This document shows, in pieces, positions 1-5,945 of a DNA stretch of 13,407 nt; within the stretch, counting starts at the first letter, position 1; every line of letters starts with the position of its first letter. The notes under the pieces are model-generated. The model was given only the letters and a program-made list of their open reading frames with translations, was not told the origin of the DNA and searched no databases. Position numbers and translations under genes: made by a program. Origin of the DNA: Microbacteriaceae bacterium (lineage in GTDB: Bacteria > Actinomycetota > Actinomycetes > Actinomycetales > Microbacteriaceae); the NCBI GenBank assembly GCA_011620705.1, contig WOYR01000113.1, positions 1-13,407 of the forward strand, written 5' to 3'.

Positions 1-642
1 TGGCCCAGCCACGGCCCCGCTGAGCCGAGCACCTCCCCGCTCGGCAAGATCGCGCAGCGCCGGATCACGGATGCCGCGGAGGCGCAGAACCCCGTGCAGG
101 CCCTCAAAGACCTGGGCGCCCACTATGCGCCTGGCGACACCGACTTCGCCTGGACCCGGCTGACCCTGTGGCGAACCCAGCTGGCGGCCGTGCTCGATCA
201 GCCGCCATTCCAGCCCGTCACCGGCGTCACGGTGAGCGGCTCGTCCGACTCCCCCTCCACCGAGCTGCTCGCCGCCTGGTTGCAGCTCGCGCTGAAGGTG
301 CCGGTGCAGATGGAGCTCACCAGTCCTGTGCACGGTTCGAGCGGCATCCACGGGGTGCGCCTGGAGCGCCAGGCCGGGGCGATCGAGCTGGAGCGGGTCA
401 CCCCGGCGATCGCCAAACTGGTGCAGCCGGACCAGCCGACGCACGACATCTCGCTGCCTCGCCGCAACCTGCGCGACTGCCTCGCCGAGGAGCTGCGGCG
501 CCTCGACCCGGACGACCTCTTCGGTGAGGTCGTGCAGATCGGCGTCGCGCAGCTCGCGGCACCTGCTCCACGGCGGGCCGCGTCCACGAAGGCCTCCGCC
601 GACACCCCGAGGAGCCCGGAGGCGACGGTGGCAGGGTCGTGA
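1..642 (+). CDS. opcA: Glucose-6-phosphate dehydrogenase assembly protein OpcA (3' part, 5' end outside window)
   Basis: The frame is open from base 1 to a TGA at 640-642, giving the last 213 residues of a protein that begins left of the window. OpcA is an actinobacterial and cyanobacterial protein that promotes assembly and activity of glucose-6-phosphate dehydrogenase, the entry enzyme of the oxidative pentose-phosphate pathway. The stretch LGKIAQRRITDAAEA (about residues 14-28 of the visible part) is the family's characteristic RRITDA segment. It is followed by the FAWTRLTLWRTQLAAVLDQP motif and a C-terminal half with SLPRRNLRDCLAEELRRLDPDD. The next gene, 6-phosphogluconolactonase, overlaps by four bases (GTGA), which fits a zwf-opcA-pgl operon; zwf should lie further left. 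The last ~30 residues are Ala/Pro/Ser-rich and look like a disordered tail. The GTG at 94 is internal and not the start. Identity is from sequence memory plus context. Confidence 0.93.
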   Translation, partial: WPSHGPAEPSTSPLGKIAQRRITDAAEAQNPVQALKDLGAHYAPGDTDFAWTRLTLWRTQLAAVLDQPPFQPVTGVTVSGSSDSPSTELLAAWLQLALKVPVQMELTSPVHGSSGIHGVRLERQAGAIELERVTPAIAKLVQPDQPTHDISLPRRNLRDCLAEELRRLDPDDLFGEVVQIGVAQLAAPAPRRAASTKASADTPRSPEATVAGS

Positions 643-1439
643 GCGCGGAACGCCGGGTGCTGGTGCACCCGGACCGGGAGGCTCTGGCGGGCGCCGTCGC
701 GGCGCGGTTCCTCACGAAGGTGATCGACCTGCTCGATGAGCAGGGCGAGGTCAACGTGTGCCTGACCGGCGGCACGATGGGTGCGGCGGTCCTGGCGGCG
801 ATCGACGCCTCCCCCGCGCGCGACACCCTGGACTGGAGCCGGGTCATCTTCTGGTGGGGCGACGAGCGCTATCTGCCCATGGGCGACCCCGATCGCAACG
901 ACACCCAGTCGAAGGCCGCATTGCTCGGCCACCTGCCGCTGGATGCCGGGCAGCTCATGTCCTTCCCTGCTCCCGGCGACCAGCCCGACATCGAGCAGGC
1001 CGCGCTCTACTTCGAGCAGGTGCTCGCGGATGCGGCTGACGACAACGACCGCTACCCGCTCTTCGACATCACCCTCCTGGGCGTCGGACCCGACGGGCAC
1101 ATCGCCTCGCTGTTCCCCGACCGCCCGCAGGTGCACGAGACGGAGCGCGTCGTCGTGGCGGTGACAGACTCTCCCAAGCCGCCGCCGGAGCGGCTCTCGT
1201 TGACCCTCCCGGTCATCAACGCCTCCGATCGGATCTGGCTGGTTCTCGCCGGCAGCGACAAGGCGTCCGCTCTCGGCCTGGCGCTGGCCGGCGCCAGCAT
1301 CAACGATGTCCCGGCAGCGGGTGCCGAGGGACGCAAGCGCACCGTGTTCTTCGTGGACCGGGACGCCGCCGCCGAGGTGCCGGCGAGCCTCATCGCGCCG
1401 TCCTCCTACTGGACGTCGGCCGACGAGGACTCCGAGTAG
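639..1439 (+). CDS. pgl: 6-phosphogluconolactonase
   Basis: The 266-residue protein hydrolyses 6-phosphoglucono-delta-lactone to 6-phosphogluconate, the second step of the oxidative pentose-phosphate pathway, in the cytoplasm. Motifs of the glucosamine-6-phosphate isomerase/6PGL fold appear in order: LTGGTMG (42-48, phosphate-binding loop), WWGDERYLP (72-80), DRNDTQS (85-91), GVGPDGHIASLFP (148-160, with the catalytic-type Asp and His) and SPKPPPERLSLTLP (178-191). Length is normal for bacterial Pgl (DevB type). The start is a GTG at 639 that overlaps the opcA stop in GTGA, indicating translational coupling to opcA. The TAG stop at 1437-1439 directly abuts the stop of the convergent rbpA gene, so there is no room for an intergenic terminator. 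No oddities in key residues. Confidence 0.95.
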   Translation: MSAERRVLVHPDREALAGAVAARFLTKVIDLLDEQGEVNVCLTGGTMGAAVLAAIDASPARDTLDWSRVIFWWGDERYLPMGDPDRNDTQSKAALLGHLPLDAGQLMSFPAPGDQPDIEQAALYFEQVLADAADDNDRYPLFDITLLGVGPDGHIASLFPDRPQVHETERVVVAVTDSPKPPPERLSLTLPVINASDRIWLVLAGSDKASALGLALAGASINDVPAAGAEGRKRTVFFVDRDAAAEVPASLIAPSSYWTSADEDSE

Positions 1440-1805
1440 CTACTTCGAGCTCGCGGTGCCCCTTCGCGCCCGCAACTGGTCGAGCGCCTCTTCGAGCAGC
1501 TGCTCCGCTTCCTTCTCGGAGCGGCGCTCCTTCACATAGGCCAGGTGCGTCTTGTACGGCTCCATCTTGGCGAGCTGCGGAGGGTTCTCCTTGTCGCGGC
1601 CGGCCGGCAGGCCCGAGCTCGGGCTGTCGATGACGTCGGGGATCTCCTCATCGGGCAGGTTGGCCGCGAAGTGGCGCACCGTCTCGTTGCCGAGGGCGTC
1701 CCAGTAGGAGATGCTGATCCGCTCGGCGTGATAGCCGCGGTCCTGCTCCCCCATCGGACCCGAACCGACTCGCGATCCACGGATCGCGCTGCCACCTGAT
1801 GCCAC
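1440..1805 (-). CDS. rbpA: RNA polymerase-binding protein, RbpA family (zinc ligands missing)
   Basis: This 121-residue protein belongs to the actinobacterial RbpA family. Those proteins bind RNA polymerase and the housekeeping sigma factor and stimulate open-complex formation. Recognisable parts are the N-terminal AIRGSRVGSGPMGEQDRG (7-24), a central beta domain with ISYWDALGNET (32-42), the LPAGRDKENPP segment (66-76), and the C-terminal sigma-interacting helix region EPYKTHLAYVKERRSEKEAE. The EPYKTHLAYVKERR form resembles, as I recall it, the family member encoded next to secG in other actinobacteria rather than the classic Mycobacterium/Streptomyces RbpA, so it could be an RbpB-like paralogue. 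Positions that are Cys/His in zinc-binding members are D36, N40, S61 and S64 here. The start is GTG at 1803-1805, with GAGGAG five bases upstream overlapping the secG stop; it lies 9 bases after secG and is the last gene of the operon. Confidence 0.88.
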   Translation of the reverse strand: MASGGSAIRGSRVGSGPMGEQDRGYHAERISISYWDALGNETVRHFAANLPDEEIPDVIDSPSSGLPAGRDKENPPQLAKMEPYKTHLAYVKERRSEKEAEQLLEEALDQLRARRGTASSK

Positions 1806-1814
1806 TGAATCTCC

Positions 1815-2060
1815 TCAGCCGGTGAACTTGATGATGAGGCCGAGGATCACGATGCTCGAGATCCAGATCAGCCCGAGGATGACCGTGATGCGGTTCAGGT
1901 TGCGCTCCGCGACCCCTGAGGCGCCGAGGTTGGACGTCACGCCCCCGCCGAACATGTCCGACAGGCCCCCGCCGCGACCGCGGTGCAGCAGGATGAGCAG
2001 CGTCAGCAGCAGGCTGGTGATGCCGAGCAGCACCTGCACGATGACCTGGAGAATTGCCAC
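1815..2060 (-). CDS. secG: Preprotein translocase subunit SecG
   Basis: This 81-residue membrane protein is the small accessory subunit of the SecYEG protein-export channel. It shows the family layout: a hydrophobic segment at about 3-24 (many Leu/Ile/Val after MAILQ), a short loop RGRGGGLSDMFGGG rich in glycine, the ASGVAERNLNRIT segment, and a second hydrophobic segment at about 57-77 ending IIKFTG. The start is GTG at 2058-2060, preceded by GAAGGGG about six bases upstream. It lies 26 bases after tpiA and 9 bases before rbpA on the same strand. Placement of secG behind the gap-pgk-tpi genes is widespread in actinobacteria and supports the call. It is probably co-transcribed with tpiA, though a weak -10-like TAGACT sits at the tpiA stop. 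Confidence 0.93.
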   Translation of the reverse strand: MAILQVIVQVLLGITSLLLTLLILLHRGRGGGLSDMFGGGVTSNLGASGVAERNLNRITVILGLIWISSIVILGLIIKFTG

Positions 2061-2086
2061 AGTCGACCCCTTCGATCCTGAGTAGT

Positions 2087-2890
2087 CTACGTGCCGAGGT
2101 GCTGCTGGTAGCGCACGATCGACGAGAACTCGTCGACCAGCAGGCTCGCGCCGCCCACCAGGGCGCCGTCGACATCCGGCTCGCGCATGAAGCCGGCGAT
2201 GTTGGCGGCTTTCACCGAGCCGCCGTAGAGGATGCGCGTCGCCGCGGCCGCTTCGTCATCGAGCACCTCCGCGACGACCGCCCGCAGGGCGGCGCAGACC
2301 TGCTGCGCCTGCTCGCTGGTGGCGGGCTGCCCAGAGCCGATGGCCCAGACCGGCTCATAGGCCACGACGACCTCCTGGCCCTTGGCGGCTCCACCCAGGG
2401 CGACGCGCAACTGGGACACGGGGACGGCGCTCGGGCCGTGCGTCTCGAGATCCGCCGCGGTCTCCCCCACGCAGACGATTGGGACGATGCCGTTCCGGTG
2501 CGCCGCGGCCAGCTTCGCCGCGATCTGCTCATCGCTCTCCCCGTGGTACTGCCGTCGCTCGGAGTGCCCGATGATCACGTACTTCGTGTCGAGCGCTTTC
2601 AGGAACTGGCCGGAGATCTCGCCGGTGTACGCCCCGCTGTCGAACTCGGACAGGTCCTGGCCTCCGAAAGCGATCGGCAGGTCGTCGGCATTCACCAGGG
2701 TCTGCACGGAGCGCAGATCCGTGAACGGCGGGAACACCGCCACCTCGACCTTGGCGAAGTCGTGCCGGGCATCCTTGAGGGTCCAGGCCAGCTTCTGCAC
2801 GAAGGCGATCGACTGCAGATGATCCAGATTCATCTTCCAGTTGCCGGCGATCAGCGGGATCCTGCCGGTCGTGCCGCCTGCTACCGCCAT
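2087..2890 (-). CDS. tpiA: Triosephosphate isomerase
   Basis: The 267-residue TIM-barrel enzyme interconverts dihydroxyacetone phosphate and glyceraldehyde 3-phosphate in glycolysis and gluconeogenesis. Catalytic residues are all present: N17 and K19 in LIAGNWKMN, H109 in the IIGHSERR motif (106-113), and E179 in the AYEPVWAIGSG motif (177-187) whose end is the flexible loop 6. Phosphate-binding segments YGGSVK (222-227) and GALVGGASL (242-250) follow. Length is usual for actinobacteria, with a short extra N-terminus (MAVAGGTTGR). The start is ATG at 2888-2890, inside the end of pgk (10-base overlap), with GGAGGTG five bases upstream, so translation is likely coupled to pgk. It ends with TAG 26 bases before secG. 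Confidence 0.97.
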   Translation of the reverse strand: MAVAGGTTGRIPLIAGNWKMNLDHLQSIAFVQKLAWTLKDARHDFAKVEVAVFPPFTDLRSVQTLVNADDLPIAFGGQDLSEFDSGAYTGEISGQFLKALDTKYVIIGHSERRQYHGESDEQIAAKLAAAHRNGIVPIVCVGETAADLETHGPSAVPVSQLRVALGGAAKGQEVVVAYEPVWAIGSGQPATSEQAQQVCAALRAVVAEVLDDEAAAATRILYGGSVKAANIAGFMREPDVDGALVGGASLLVDEFSSIVRYQQHLGT

Positions 2891-4095
2891 CCGAGCACCT
2901 CCAGGCCGGGGAGTTCTTCGCCCTCGAGGAACTCGAGGCTGGCGCCGCCGCCGGTGGAGACGTGGCCGAATTGCTCATCGCGGAAACCGAGCTGGCGGAT
3001 CGCAGCAGCCGAGTCGCCGCCACCGACCACGCCGAGCCCTTTCACCTCGGTCAGCGCCTCGGCCACGGCCTTGGTGCCCGCCGCGAACGGCTCCAACTCG
3101 AAGACGCCCATCGGGCCGTTCCAGAAGACGGTGGTCGAGGTGGTGATCAGCTCGGCGAAGCGCGCTGCGGTCTCCGGTCCGATATCCAGGCCGATGCCGT
3201 TCGCGCCGAACGGTGTGCTCTCGATCGCGTCGGCCCGCGCGACCACGTGCTCGGCGTCGGCGCCGAAGTGCGAGGCGACAACGACATCGCTCGGGATGAC
3301 CAGTTCGACCCCGCGATCGGCAGCCTCCGTCATGTACCGCTTCACCGTGTCGAGATGGTCGGCGTCGAGCAGGCTCTTGCCGATCGCGTGACCCTGTGCC
3401 GCGAGGAAGGTGAACAGCATCCCGCCGCCGATCAGCAAGCGGTCCACCTTCGGCAGCAGGGCTTCGATCACGCCGAGCTTGTCGCTGACCTTCGAGCCGC
3501 CGAGTACCACGGTGTACGGCTTCGCCGGATCGCGGGTCAGCCTCTCGAGCACGCGCAGCTCGGTCTCGACAAGACGGCCGGCGGCGGAGGGCAGCTGCTG
3601 AGCGAGCTCGTAGACGCTGGCCTGCTTGCGATGCACGACGCCGAACCCGTCGGAGACGAAGGCGTCGCCGAACCTCGCGAGCCTCTTCGCGAACTCTTCG
3701 CGGCGCTCGTGGTCCTTCGAGGTCTCGGCGCCCTCGAATCGCAGGTTCTCGAGGAGGGCGACCTGACCGGGCTGGAGCCCGTCGACGGTGTCGCGCGCCG
3801 CGGCGCCGACCGTGTCAGAGGCGAAGGCGACCGGTGCACCGAGCAGTTCGCCGAGCCGGGTCGCGACCGGCGCGAGACTGAACCGGGCATCCGCCTCGCC
3901 GTCGGGCCGGCCGAGGTGCGAGATCGCGACGACCGCGGCGCCGCCACGGGTCAACTCCTGAATCGTGCCGAGCGATGCGCGGATGCGCCCGTCATCGGTG
4001 ATGACGCCGTCGTCGAGGGGGACGTTCAGATCGCAGCGGACGATGACCCGCTTGCCGAGAAGCCTCCCCAGCGACTCGATCGTGCGCAGAGCCAT
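2881..4095 (-). CDS. pgk: Phosphoglycerate kinase
   Basis: This cytoplasmic enzyme transfers phosphate from 1,3-bisphosphoglycerate to ADP, the first ATP-yielding step of glycolysis. The 404 residues contain RCDLNVPLDDG (20-30), SHLGRP (59-64) and ENLRF (116-120) with basic triose-binding residues, DGFGVVHR (149-156), GGSKVSDK (199-206), WNGPMGVFE (325-333), GGGDSAAA (358-365) and STGGGASLEFLEG (380-392) at the nucleotide site. I chose the ATG at 4093-4095 because AGGAGG (plus-strand 4104-4109) lies eight bases upstream. A GTG nine bases further out would sit inside that ribosome-binding site. The gene starts 12 bases after the gapA stop and its 3' end overlaps tpiA by 10 bases. A small variation is Gly at 150, where DAFG is commoner. 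Confidence 0.97.
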   Translation of the reverse strand: MALRTIESLGRLLGKRVIVRCDLNVPLDDGVITDDGRIRASLGTIQELTRGGAAVVAISHLGRPDGEADARFSLAPVATRLGELLGAPVAFASDTVGAAARDTVDGLQPGQVALLENLRFEGAETSKDHERREEFAKRLARFGDAFVSDGFGVVHRKQASVYELAQQLPSAAGRLVETELRVLERLTRDPAKPYTVVLGGSKVSDKLGVIEALLPKVDRLLIGGGMLFTFLAAQGHAIGKSLLDADHLDTVKRYMTEAADRGVELVIPSDVVVASHFGADAEHVVARADAIESTPFGANGIGLDIGPETAARFAELITTSTTVFWNGPMGVFELEPFAAGTKAVAEALTEVKGLGVVGGGDSAAAIRQLGFRDEQFGHVSTGGGASLEFLEGEELPGLEVLGWR

Positions 4096-4103
4096 CCGGC
4101 CCA

Positions 4104-4109
4104 CCTCCT
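4104..4109 (-). promoter_or_regulatory. Ribosome-binding site of pgk, overlapping the gapA stop
   Basis: On the minus strand the sequence reads TAGGAGGTGG. TAG is the gapA stop codon and AGGAGG is a perfect Shine-Dalgarno core eight bases before the pgk ATG at 4095. The overlap of stop and ribosome-binding site suggests ribosomes finishing gapA reinitiate at pgk, and it fixes the ATG rather than the upstream GTG as the pgk start. Confidence 0.8.
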
Positions 4110-5121
4110 AGGATCCGGAGAGGCTCGTGGCGATGTACCTCGTGAGGTCGACCATGCGGTTGGAGAAACCCCACTCGTTGTCGTACCACGCCGAGATCTT
4201 CACCTGGTCGCCGAGCACGCGGACGAGGCCGGCGTCGAAGATCGAGGAGTGCGGATTGCCGACGATGTCATGCGAGACGATCTCGTCCTCCGTGTACTCG
4301 AGGATGCCCTTCAGGTAGCCCTCTGCCGCCTGCTTGTATGCGGCCTTGATCGCGTCGACGGTGACCGCCGACTTCGTGGTCAGCGTGAGATCGGTGATCG
4401 AGCCGGTCGGCGTCGGGACGCGCAGCGCATAGCCGTCGAGCTTGCCGTTGAGCTCCGGCAGCACGAGGCCGATCGCCTTGGCGGCGCCGCTGGACGTCGG
4501 GATGATGCTCAGCGCGGCGGCACGGGCACGGCGCAGGTCGCTGTGCGGTCCGTCCTGCAGGTTCTGGTCGGCGGTGTAGGCGTGGACGGTGGTCATCAGG
4601 CCGCGCTCGATGCCGAACTCGTCGTTGAACACCTTGGCGAGCGGCGCCAGGCTGTTCGTGGTGCACGACGCGTTCGAGATGATGTGGTGCGCCGCCGGGT
4701 CGTAGCTCTTCTCGTTCACGCCGATGACGAAGGTGGCGTCCTCGTTGGTGGCGGGAGCCGAGATGATGACCTTCTTCGCGCCGGCGTCGATGTGCGCGCG
4801 GGCCTTGTCCGCGTTGGTGAAGAAGCCGGTCGACTCGATGACGATCTCGACGCCGAGTTCACCCCACGGCAGCTTCGCGGGATCGCGGTCGGCCAGCACC
4901 TTGATCTTCTTGCCGTTGACGACGATGCTGTCGCCATCGACGGAGACCTCCGCGTCGAGCCTGCCGGAGATCGAGTCGTACTTCAGCAGGTGCGCCAGCG
5001 TCTTGGGGTCGGTGAGGTCGTTGACCGCGACGATGTCGAGGTCGGCGCCCTGGGCGAGCGCGGCGCGGAAGTAGTTGCGACCGATGCGGCCGAAGCCGTT
5101 GATCCCGATCTTGACAGACAC
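4108..5121 (-). CDS. gapA: Glyceraldehyde-3-phosphate dehydrogenase, type I (NAD-type)
   Basis: The 337-residue enzyme oxidises and phosphorylates glyceraldehyde 3-phosphate to 1,3-bisphosphoglycerate. The Rossmann motif INGFGRIGR is at 7-15. D35 in AVNDL, at the position that binds the adenosine ribose, points to NAD rather than NADP. The catalytic cysteine is C153 in SNASCTTNSLAPL, with H180 in TTVHAYTADQ. LRRARAAALSIIPTSSGAAK carries phosphate-binding residues, and WYDNEWGFSNRM is near the C-terminus. I chose the GTG at 5119-5121 (MSVKIGINGFG) because GAGGAG lies five bases upstream. An in-frame GTG at 5142 would add seven residues unlike the family and lies in a hairpin without a ribosome-binding site. 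It is the first gene of the gapA-pgk-tpiA-secG-rbpA run. I see no convincing -10 element in the 105 bases upstream. Confidence 0.96.
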   Translation of the reverse strand: MSVKIGINGFGRIGRNYFRAALAQGADLDIVAVNDLTDPKTLAHLLKYDSISGRLDAEVSVDGDSIVVNGKKIKVLADRDPAKLPWGELGVEIVIESTGFFTNADKARAHIDAGAKKVIISAPATNEDATFVIGVNEKSYDPAAHHIISNASCTTNSLAPLAKVFNDEFGIERGLMTTVHAYTADQNLQDGPHSDLRRARAAALSIIPTSSGAAKAIGLVLPELNGKLDGYALRVPTPTGSITDLTLTTKSAVTVDAIKAAYKQAAEGYLKGILEYTEDEIVSHDIVGNPHSSIFDAGLVRVLGDQVKISAWYDNEWGFSNRMVDLTRYIATSLSGS

Positions 5122-5141
5122 AGTTTCTCCTCGAAGCGGCA

Positions 5142-5156
5142 CGGCGCTCTGCGCCG
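5142..5156 (-). other. Small inverted repeat upstream of gapA
   Basis: CGGCGC-TCT-GCGCCG is a perfect inverted repeat with six-base arms and a three-base loop. It sits 20 bases upstream of the chosen gapA GTG, between the terminator-like hairpin and the gapA ribosome-binding site. It could fold in the 5' leader or act as an operator or pause site; no function can be assigned from sequence alone. Confidence 0.4.
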
Positions 5157-5183
5157 GAAGTGACGTGGTGGGAAGGGCTGCGG

Positions 5184-5214
5184 CGGGGCCGGCCGTCCGA
5201 TGACTCCGGCCCCG
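5184..5214 (-). terminator. GC-rich hairpin, probable sodA terminator
   Basis: CGGGGCCGG and CCGGCCCCG form a perfect nine-base inverted repeat around a 13-base loop, beginning 12 bases after the sodA TAA. No T-run follows on the minus strand, but strong GC stems without a U-tract are common terminator candidates in high-GC actinobacteria. It could fully or partly separate sodA from the gapA operon. Direction is inferred from position only. Confidence 0.5.
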
Positions 5215-5226
5215 ACCGCGACGCCG

Positions 5227-5853
5227 TTACGACAGTAGCAGCAGGCCTTCGGTCTTCTCGCGCGCCGTCGTGAAGCGCAATCCGGCGTTCTCCCAGTTGG
5301 CGATGTTCCAGAAGGCCTTCACGTAGTCGGCCTTGACGTTCAGGTAGTCGAGGTAGAAGGCGTGCTCCCACATGTCCAGTTGCAGCACAGGGACGGTCGC
5401 CTGCGCGGTGTTGGCCTGCTGGTCGAAGAGCTGCTGGATGATCAGCTGCTTGCCGATCGGATCCCAGGAGAGCACCGCCCAGCCGGAGCCCTGGATGCCC
5501 GTCGCCGCCGCCGTGAAGTGCGCCACGAACTTGTCGAAGGAGCCGAAGCCGTCGTCGATGGCCGCTGCCAGCTCGCCGCTGGGCTTGTCGCCGCCATCCG
5601 GGCTGAGGTTGGTCCAGAAGATGGAGTGGTTCACGTGGCCGCCCAGGTTGAACGCGAGGTCCTTCTCGAGCTTGTTCACATTGCCCAGGTCACCGGAATC
5701 GCGGGCCTCGGCGAGCTTCTGCAGCGCCGTGTTGGCGCCCGTCACATAGGCGGCATGGTGCTTGTCGTGGTGGAGCTCCATGATCTTCGCGCTGATGTGC
5801 GGCTCGAGAGCGGCGTAATCGTACGGAAGGTCGGGGAGCGTGTAGTCAGCCAT
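5227..5853 (-). CDS. sodA: Superoxide dismutase, Fe/Mn family (Mn favoured)
   Basis: The 208-residue protein dismutates superoxide to hydrogen peroxide and oxygen. The four metal ligands of the family are present: H28 in ELHHDKHHAAY, H76 in GGHVNHSIFW, and D160 and H164 in LDMWEHAFYLDY. WNIANWENA (182-190) closes the C-terminal domain. No signal peptide is visible, so a cytoplasmic location is expected. Q145 in FDQQAN occupies the site that, as I recall, is His in the iron enzyme of M. tuberculosis and Gln in manganese enzymes, so manganese is the likelier metal. The start is ATG at 5851-5853, with TAGGAG seven bases upstream (TAGGAGAAAATCG before ATG). It lies between whiA and gapA with a likely own promoter (5916-5945) and a terminator-like hairpin after it, so it may be a separate unit. 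Confidence 0.95.
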   Translation of the reverse strand: MADYTLPDLPYDYAALEPHISAKIMELHHDKHHAAYVTGANTALQKLAEARDSGDLGNVNKLEKDLAFNLGGHVNHSIFWTNLSPDGGDKPSGELAAAIDDGFGSFDKFVAHFTAAATGIQGSGWAVLSWDPIGKQLIIQQLFDQQANTAQATVPVLQLDMWEHAFYLDYLNVKADYVKAFWNIANWENAGLRFTTAREKTEGLLLLS

Positions 5854-5906
5854 CGATTTTCTCCTAGCGGTTGATCCCCGGGGTGGAGTCGTTCGCCCTA
5901 CGGGGT

Positions 5907-5919
5907 GACTGTCTCAGTC
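5907..5919. other. Inverted repeat over the putative sodA -10 region
   Basis: GACTG-TCT-CAGTC is a perfect inverted repeat (five-base arms, three-base spacer). It overlaps four bases of the putative sodA -10 hexamer and reaches the expected transcription start, which is where a repressor operator would be placed. No regulator is identified, and short arms like these can occur by chance. Confidence 0.3.
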
Positions 5920-5945
5920 TATTGAGCGCACCCGCGCCGCGTCAG
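5916..5945 (-). promoter_or_regulatory. Putative sodA promoter
   Basis: On the minus strand CTGACG (5945-5940; 4 of 6 to TTGACA) is followed after 18 bases by TAGACT (5921-5916; 4 of 6 to TATAAT and matching TANNNT). The -35 overlaps the whiA stop codon. Transcription would start near 5909, giving a leader of about 55 bases before the sodA ATG. This is a by-eye assignment. Confidence 0.4.

Noticed and set aside
198..1136. Minus-strand open frame of 312 codons opposite opcA and pgl
   Set aside because: It crosses the opcA-pgl junction antisense to two genes with clear motifs; composition is typical of a high-GC shadow frame.
4096..4104. GTG start for pgk nine bases upstream of the chosen ATG
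   Set aside because: The GTG overlaps the AGGAGG ribosome-binding site itself; the ATG at 4095 has ideal spacing and the expected N-terminus MALRTIESLG.
5122..5142. Upstream GTG start of gapA at 5142
   Set aside because: It would add seven residues before the family's usual V-K-I-G-I-N start, has no ribosome-binding site and lies at the edge of a hairpin. The GTG at 5121 has GAGGAG five bases away.
2962..5163. Plus-strand open frame of 733 codons opposite pgk and gapA
   Set aside because: Shadow frame opposite two unmistakable glycolytic enzymes. It has highly charged, biased composition, no ribosome-binding site and no recognisable domain.
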